In this document: in pieces, positions 60,831 through 64,000 of the stretch | Position numbering within the stretch: the first letter of the stretch is position 1 | How the letters are laid out: the number at the start of each line of letters is the position of its first letter | Source: Pseudonocardia alni | GTDB lineage: Bacteria; Actinomycetota; Actinomycetes; Mycobacteriales; Pseudonocardiaceae | DNA: 64,000 nt | Assembly (NCBI RefSeq): GCF_002813375.1 | Contig: NZ_PHUJ01000003.1 | Span: 3,968,001 to 4,032,000 of the forward strand | Direction: 5' to 3' | Notes under the pieces: model-generated | Seen by the model: only the letters and a program-made list of their open reading frames with translations | What the model was told of the DNA's origin: nothing | The model's database searches: none | Program-made: the position numbers and the translations under genes

Positions 60831-63460
60831 TGGACGCCGACCGCCTGACCCGGAAGTCCCAGCAGGCACTCGCCGCGGCGCAGGACGCCGCGACCCGGGC
60901 CGGACACGCCGAGACCGACTCGCTGCACCTGCTCCTCGCGCTGCTCCAGCAGCCCGACGGTCTCATCCCGCGGCTGGTCGACGCGATGGCGGTCGACGTG
61001 GACCGGCTGACCGCCGACGTCGAGGCCGAGCTGCGGCGCGTCCCCCGCTCGACCCGCGCCGGTGCCCCGCAGGGCCGGGTCGTGGTCTCGGCGCGGCTGG
61101 CCACGCTGCTCGACGAGGCGGAGGCGGAGGCGCGGCGGCTCGCCGACCAGTACGTCTCCGTCGAGCACCTGCTCGTGGCGATGCTCGCCGAGGCCGACCG
61201 CAGCCCGGCCGGACGGGTGCTGGGCCGGCACGGCATCACCCGCGACGCGTTCCTCGGCCGGCTCGCCGAGGTGCGCGGCAACCAGCGCGTCCGGTCGGCC
61301 ACCCCGGAGGGGACCTACGAGGCGCTGGCCACCTACGGGCAGGACCTCGTCGCGGCCGCCCGTTCCGGGGACCGGGACCCGGTGATCGGCCGCGACGCCG
61401 AGATCCGCCGGGTGGTGCAGATCCTGTCCCGCAAGTCCAAGAACAACCCGGTGCTCATCGGCGACCCCGGCGTCGGGAAGACCGCGATCGTCGAGGGACT
61501 GGCCCAGCGGATCGCCCGCGGCGACGTCCCGGAGGGGCTGCGGGACCGGATCGTCGTCGCGCTCGACATGGGCCTGCTGGTGGCCGGCGCCAAGTACCGC
61601 GGAGAGTTCGAGGAGCGCCTGCAGGCGGTGCTGGCCGAGGTGCGGGCGGCCGACGGACGGGTCCTGCTGTTCCTCGACGAGCTGCACACGGTGATCGGCG
61701 CGGGTGCCGCCGAGGGCAGCATGGACGCCGGCAACATGCTCAAGCCGATGCTCGCCCGGGGCGAGCTGCACATGATCGGCGCGACGACCCTCGACGAGTA
61801 CCGCACGCGCGTCGAGGCGGACGCCGCGCTGGCGCGCCGCTTCCAGCCCGTCCACGTCGACGAGCCGACCGTCGAGGACGCCGTGTCGATCCTGCGCGGT
61901 CTGCGCGAGCGGTTCGAGGTGTTCCACGGCGTCCGCATCCAGGACGCGGCCCTGATCGCCGCCGCCACCCTCTCCCACCGCTACCTGACCGAACGGTTCC
62001 TGCCCGACAAGGCCATCGACCTGGTCGACGAGGCGTGTGCCCGGCTGCGGACCGAGATCGACTCGATGCCCGCCGAGCTGGACGAGATCACCCGCGCGGT
62101 GCTCCGGCTGGAGATCGAGGAGACGGGGCTGGCCCAGGAGGACGACCCGGCGAGCAGGGCCCGGCTCGACCAGCTCCGTGCCGAGCTGAGCGACCTGCGG
62201 GCCCGGGCCGACGCGATGCGGGCCCAGTGGGAGGCCGAGCGGCAGGCCATCCGGCGGGTCCAGGAGCTGCGGGCCGACCTGGAGCGGGTCCGCCGCGAGG
62301 TCGAGGAGGCCGAGCGCGACTACGACCTGAACCGGGCCGCCGAGCTGCGCTACGGCGAGCTCGCCGACCTGGAGCGGCGCCTGCGGTCGGAGGAGGCGCG
62401 GCTGACCGACAAGCAGGGGGAGCGCCGGTTGCTGCGCGAGGTGGTCACGACCGACGAGATCGCCGAGATCGTCTCGCTGTGGACCGGCATCCCGACCGCC
62501 CGGCTCACCGAGGGCGAGCGGGAGAAGCTGCTGCGCCTGGACGAGGTGCTGCACGAACGCGTCGTCGGCCAGGACGAGGCGGTCCAGGCCGTGGCGGACG
62601 CCCTGATCAGGGCCCGCTCGGGGGTGAAGGACCCGCGCCGGCCGAGCGGCTCGTTCCTGTTCCTCGGCCCGACCGGTGTGGGCAAGACGGAGCTGGCCCG
62701 CTCGCTCGCCCGGGCGCTGTTCGACTCCGAGGACAACATCGTCCGGCTCGACATGAGCGAGTACCAGGAGCGGCACACCGTCTCGCGGCTGATCGGGGCC
62801 CCGCCCGGCTACGTCGGCCACGACGAGGGCGGCCAGCTCACCGAGGCGGTGCGCAGACGTCCGTACGCGGTGGTGCTGTTCGACGAGATCGAGAAGGCGC
62901 ACCCCGACGTGTTCAACACGTTGCTCCAGGTACTCGACGACGGCCGGCTCACCGACGCCCGGGGCCGGACGGTCGACCTCCGCAACACCGTGATCATCAT
63001 GACGTCGAACATCGGGTCGCAGCACCTGCTCGACGGCGTCACCGCCGACGGGCAGCTCAAGCCCGACGCGCGGGACCTGGTCCTGGCCGAGCTGCGTGCG
63101 CACTTCCGGCCCGAGTTCCTCAACCGGGTCGACGACACGGTGCTGTTCACCCCGCTCACCCCGGCGCAGATCGAGCGCATCGCGGAGCTGCTCGTCGGCG
63201 ACCTGGGACGCCGGCTCGGCGCCCGCGGCCTGGAGCTGGAGGTGAGCCCGGCGGCGCTGGCCCACATCGCCCGTGCGGGCTACGACCCCGTGTACGGGGC
63301 CCGGCCGCTGCGCCGCTACATCGCCCACGAGGTCGAGACCGGTATCGCGAGGGCGTTGCTGCGCGACGCGGTGCCCGACGGCGCGACGATCCACCTGGAC
63401 CTCGGTGAGGGCGGCGAGCTCGTCGTCTCCCACGACGTCCCGGCGGGGTCGGCGCCGTGA
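60830..63460 (+). CDS. clpB: ATP-dependent disaggregase ClpB
   Basis: An 876-residue Hsp100. The N-domain repeats run to about 140; the first AAA+ domain has GDPGVGKTA at about residue 211 and [12 protein letters not shown]; the middle coiled coil (about 400-530) with [28 protein letters not shown] distinguishes ClpB from ClpA; the second AAA+ has [12 protein letters not shown] (about 612), and the C-terminal domain has [12 protein letters not shown]. It extracts aggregated proteins with DnaK. GTG 60818 is an alternative start; ATG 60830 overlaps the previous stop. Confidence 0.96.
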   Translation: MDADRLTRKSQQALAAAQDAATRAGHAETDSLHLLLALLQQPDGLIPRLVDAMAVDVDRLTADVEAELRRVPRSTRAGAPQGRVVVSARLATLLDEAEAEARRLADQYVSVEHLLVAMLAEADRSPAGRVLGRHGITRDAFLGRLAEVRGNQRVRSATPEGTYEALATYGQDLVAAARSGDRDPVIGRDAEIRRVVQILSRKSKNNPVLIGDPGVGKTAIVEGLAQRIARGDVPEGLRDRIVVALDMGLLVAGAKYRGEFEERLQAVLAEVRAADGRVLLFLDELHTVIGAGAAEGSMDAGNMLKPMLARGELHMIGATTLDEYRTRVEADAALARRFQPVHVDEPTVEDAVSILRGLRERFEVFHGVRIQDAALIAAATLSHRYLTERFLPDKAIDLVDEACARLRTEIDSMPAELDEITRAVLRLEIEETGLAQEDDPASRARLDQLRAELSDLRARADAMRAQWEAERQAIRRVQELRADLERVRREVEEAERDYDLNRAAELRYGELADLERRLRSEEARLTDKQGERRLLREVVTTDEIAEIVSLWTGIPTARLTEGEREKLLRLDEVLHERVVGQDEAVQAVADALIRARSGVKDPRRPSGSFLFLGPTGVGKTELARSLARALFDSEDNIVRLDMSEYQERHTVSRLIGAPPGYVGHDEGGQLTEAVRRRPYAVVLFDEIEKAHPDVFNTLLQVLDDGRLTDARGRTVDLRNTVIIMTSNIGSQHLLDGVTADGQLKPDARDLVLAELRAHFRPEFLNRVDDTVLFTPLTPAQIERIAELLVGDLGRRLGARGLELEVSPAALAHIARAGYDPVYGARPLRRYIAHEVETGIARALLRDAVPDGATIHLDLGEGGELVVSHDVPAGSAP

Positions 63461-63963
63461 CCGCCGACGCGGCCGCGCGCCGGACCGTCGTCACCTGCCC
63501 GCACTGCGGCTCGCGCAACCGGGTGCCGTCGGTGGCCGGGGGGTTCCCCCGGTGCGGCAACTGCCGCAACCCGCTGCCGTGGATCACCGACGCGGGCGAC
63601 GACGACTTCGCCGCCGTCGCGGAGCAGCCGTCGGTCCCGGTGCTGGTGGACCTGTGGGCGACCTGGTGCGGGCCGTGCCGGATGGTCAGCCCGGTGCTGG
63701 AGCAGCTGGCCACCGAGCGGGCCGGCGCGATCAAACTCGTGAAGGTCGACGTCGACCGGGCGCCCGAGACCGGCACGCGGTTCCAGGTCCGGGCGGTGCC
63801 CACCCTGCTGGTACTGCGCGACGGCGAGGTCGTCGCCCGGCAGCCGGGGGCCGCTCCGGTGGCGACGCTGCGGCGCTGGCTCGACGACGCCCTCGCGGGC
63901 CTGGACCCCCCGGTACCGAGTCCCTCGGCCCCGGGTCCCGACGAGACCGAGGAGTCGCCATGA
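63457..63963 (+). CDS. Thioredoxin 2-type protein with zinc-binding N terminus
   Basis: A 168-residue protein. The N-terminal zinc ribbon is CPHCGSRNRVP...CGNC (about residues 14-36); the thioredoxin fold follows, with DLWATWCGPCRMVSP (active site CGPC) and the cis-proline in RAVPTLLVL. The zinc motif is that of TrxC (thioredoxin 2), which reduces disulfides under stress. Its GTG overlaps the stop of clpB, and the TGA overlaps the next ATG, so it is firmly part of the operon. A disordered proline-rich tail ends it. Confidence 0.92.
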   Translation: MTADAAARRTVVTCPHCGSRNRVPSVAGGFPRCGNCRNPLPWITDAGDDDFAAVAEQPSVPVLVDLWATWCGPCRMVSPVLEQLATERAGAIKLVKVDVDRAPETGTRFQVRAVPTLLVLRDGEVVARQPGAAPVATLRRWLDDALAGLDPPVPSPSAPGPDETEESP

Positions 63964-64000
63964 GCCGGCGCAACCCGACCTGGCAGCTGCCGCTGCGGCT
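63960..64000 (+). CDS. Start of an unidentified gene, continues past the window
   Basis: ATG 63960 overlaps the thioredoxin stop (ATGA). Only about 13 codons are seen (MSRRNPTWQLPLR), too few to identify. By coupling it is the next gene of the stress operon. Confidence 0.6.
   Translation, partial: MSRRNPTWQLPLR

Overview
The window is very GC-rich, gene-dense bacterial chromosome with many GTG starts, ATGA/GTGA overlaps, and families typical of actinomycetes (WYL and CGNR regulators, an ANTAR protein, PucR/CdaR-type regulators, DUF4097, DUF5994, soluble P450s, an LLM/F420-type remnant, a class F-like sortase). I infer a member of the Pseudonocardiaceae, possibly Pseudonocardia; this is a judgement from gene content, not a database match. 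I found no rRNA, tRNA, CRISPR array, insertion sequence or origin.

Layout. (1) 1-11 kb: 3' end of a ferredoxin-NADP reductase, a CBS protein, an AraC regulator, then a Baeyer-Villiger-type monooxygenase plus hydrolase divergent from a GAF/Fis activator, a haloacid-dehalogenase-like hydrolase, a tartrate-dehydrogenase-like enzyme with a divergent LysR regulator, a YwaF-like membrane protein and a cupin. (2) 11-20 kb: a DUF808 membrane protein, two paralogous P450s flanking a minus-strand RHH regulator-DUF4097-ABC transporter operon, and a lipoprotein sugar dehydrogenase. (3) 19-28 kb: an esterase, a CHASE3 membrane protein, a HEAT-repeat/MerR-HEAT pair, a HAD dehalogenase, a CGNR regulator, a zinc alcohol dehydrogenase and a second GAF/Fis activator. 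(4) 28-35 kb: a mosaic with a MerR/SnoaL/SDR set, a decayed LLM oxidoreductase, a region-2-only sigma-like protein, a WYL regulator with its probable targets, and an iron/2-oxoglutarate oxygenase pseudogene carrying three frame changes. (5) 35-38 kb: a sortase with an adjacent surface protein of atypical sorting signal, and a GAF-LuxR regulator. (6) 38-52 kb: catabolic modules: MFS carrier plus acyl-CoA ligase; Ldh2-type dehydrogenase, IclR, TRAP permease and a dehydrogenase-RraA fusion; MatC-like carrier plus maleate-isomerase-like enzyme with a second IclR; TetR, GlcG-like, PfpI and ANTAR proteins. (7) 53.5-64 kb: an ABM enzyme, a PucR-type regulator, and a co-directional stress operon: hsp20, GSP17M-like, dnaK, grpE, cbpA-type dnaJ, cbpM-like, clpB, thioredoxin.

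The most informative signals are regulatory. A MerR-type promoter (TTGACC plus a 21-bp dyad) recurs at five places, and at three of them the start codon lies exactly 37 nt from the first base of the -35, which implies leaderless mRNAs. Related palindromes (TGTCC...GGACA) accompany both GAF/Fis activators. Operator-like arrays also mark the RHH protein (TGGCGC sites phased by 10, 11 and 20 bp), the CGNR regulator (two 25-bp GCGTCACC boxes), the WYL regulator and the first IclR regulator (three TCTCACnnn-TGG sites). None of these assignments has been tested here beyond reading the sequence.
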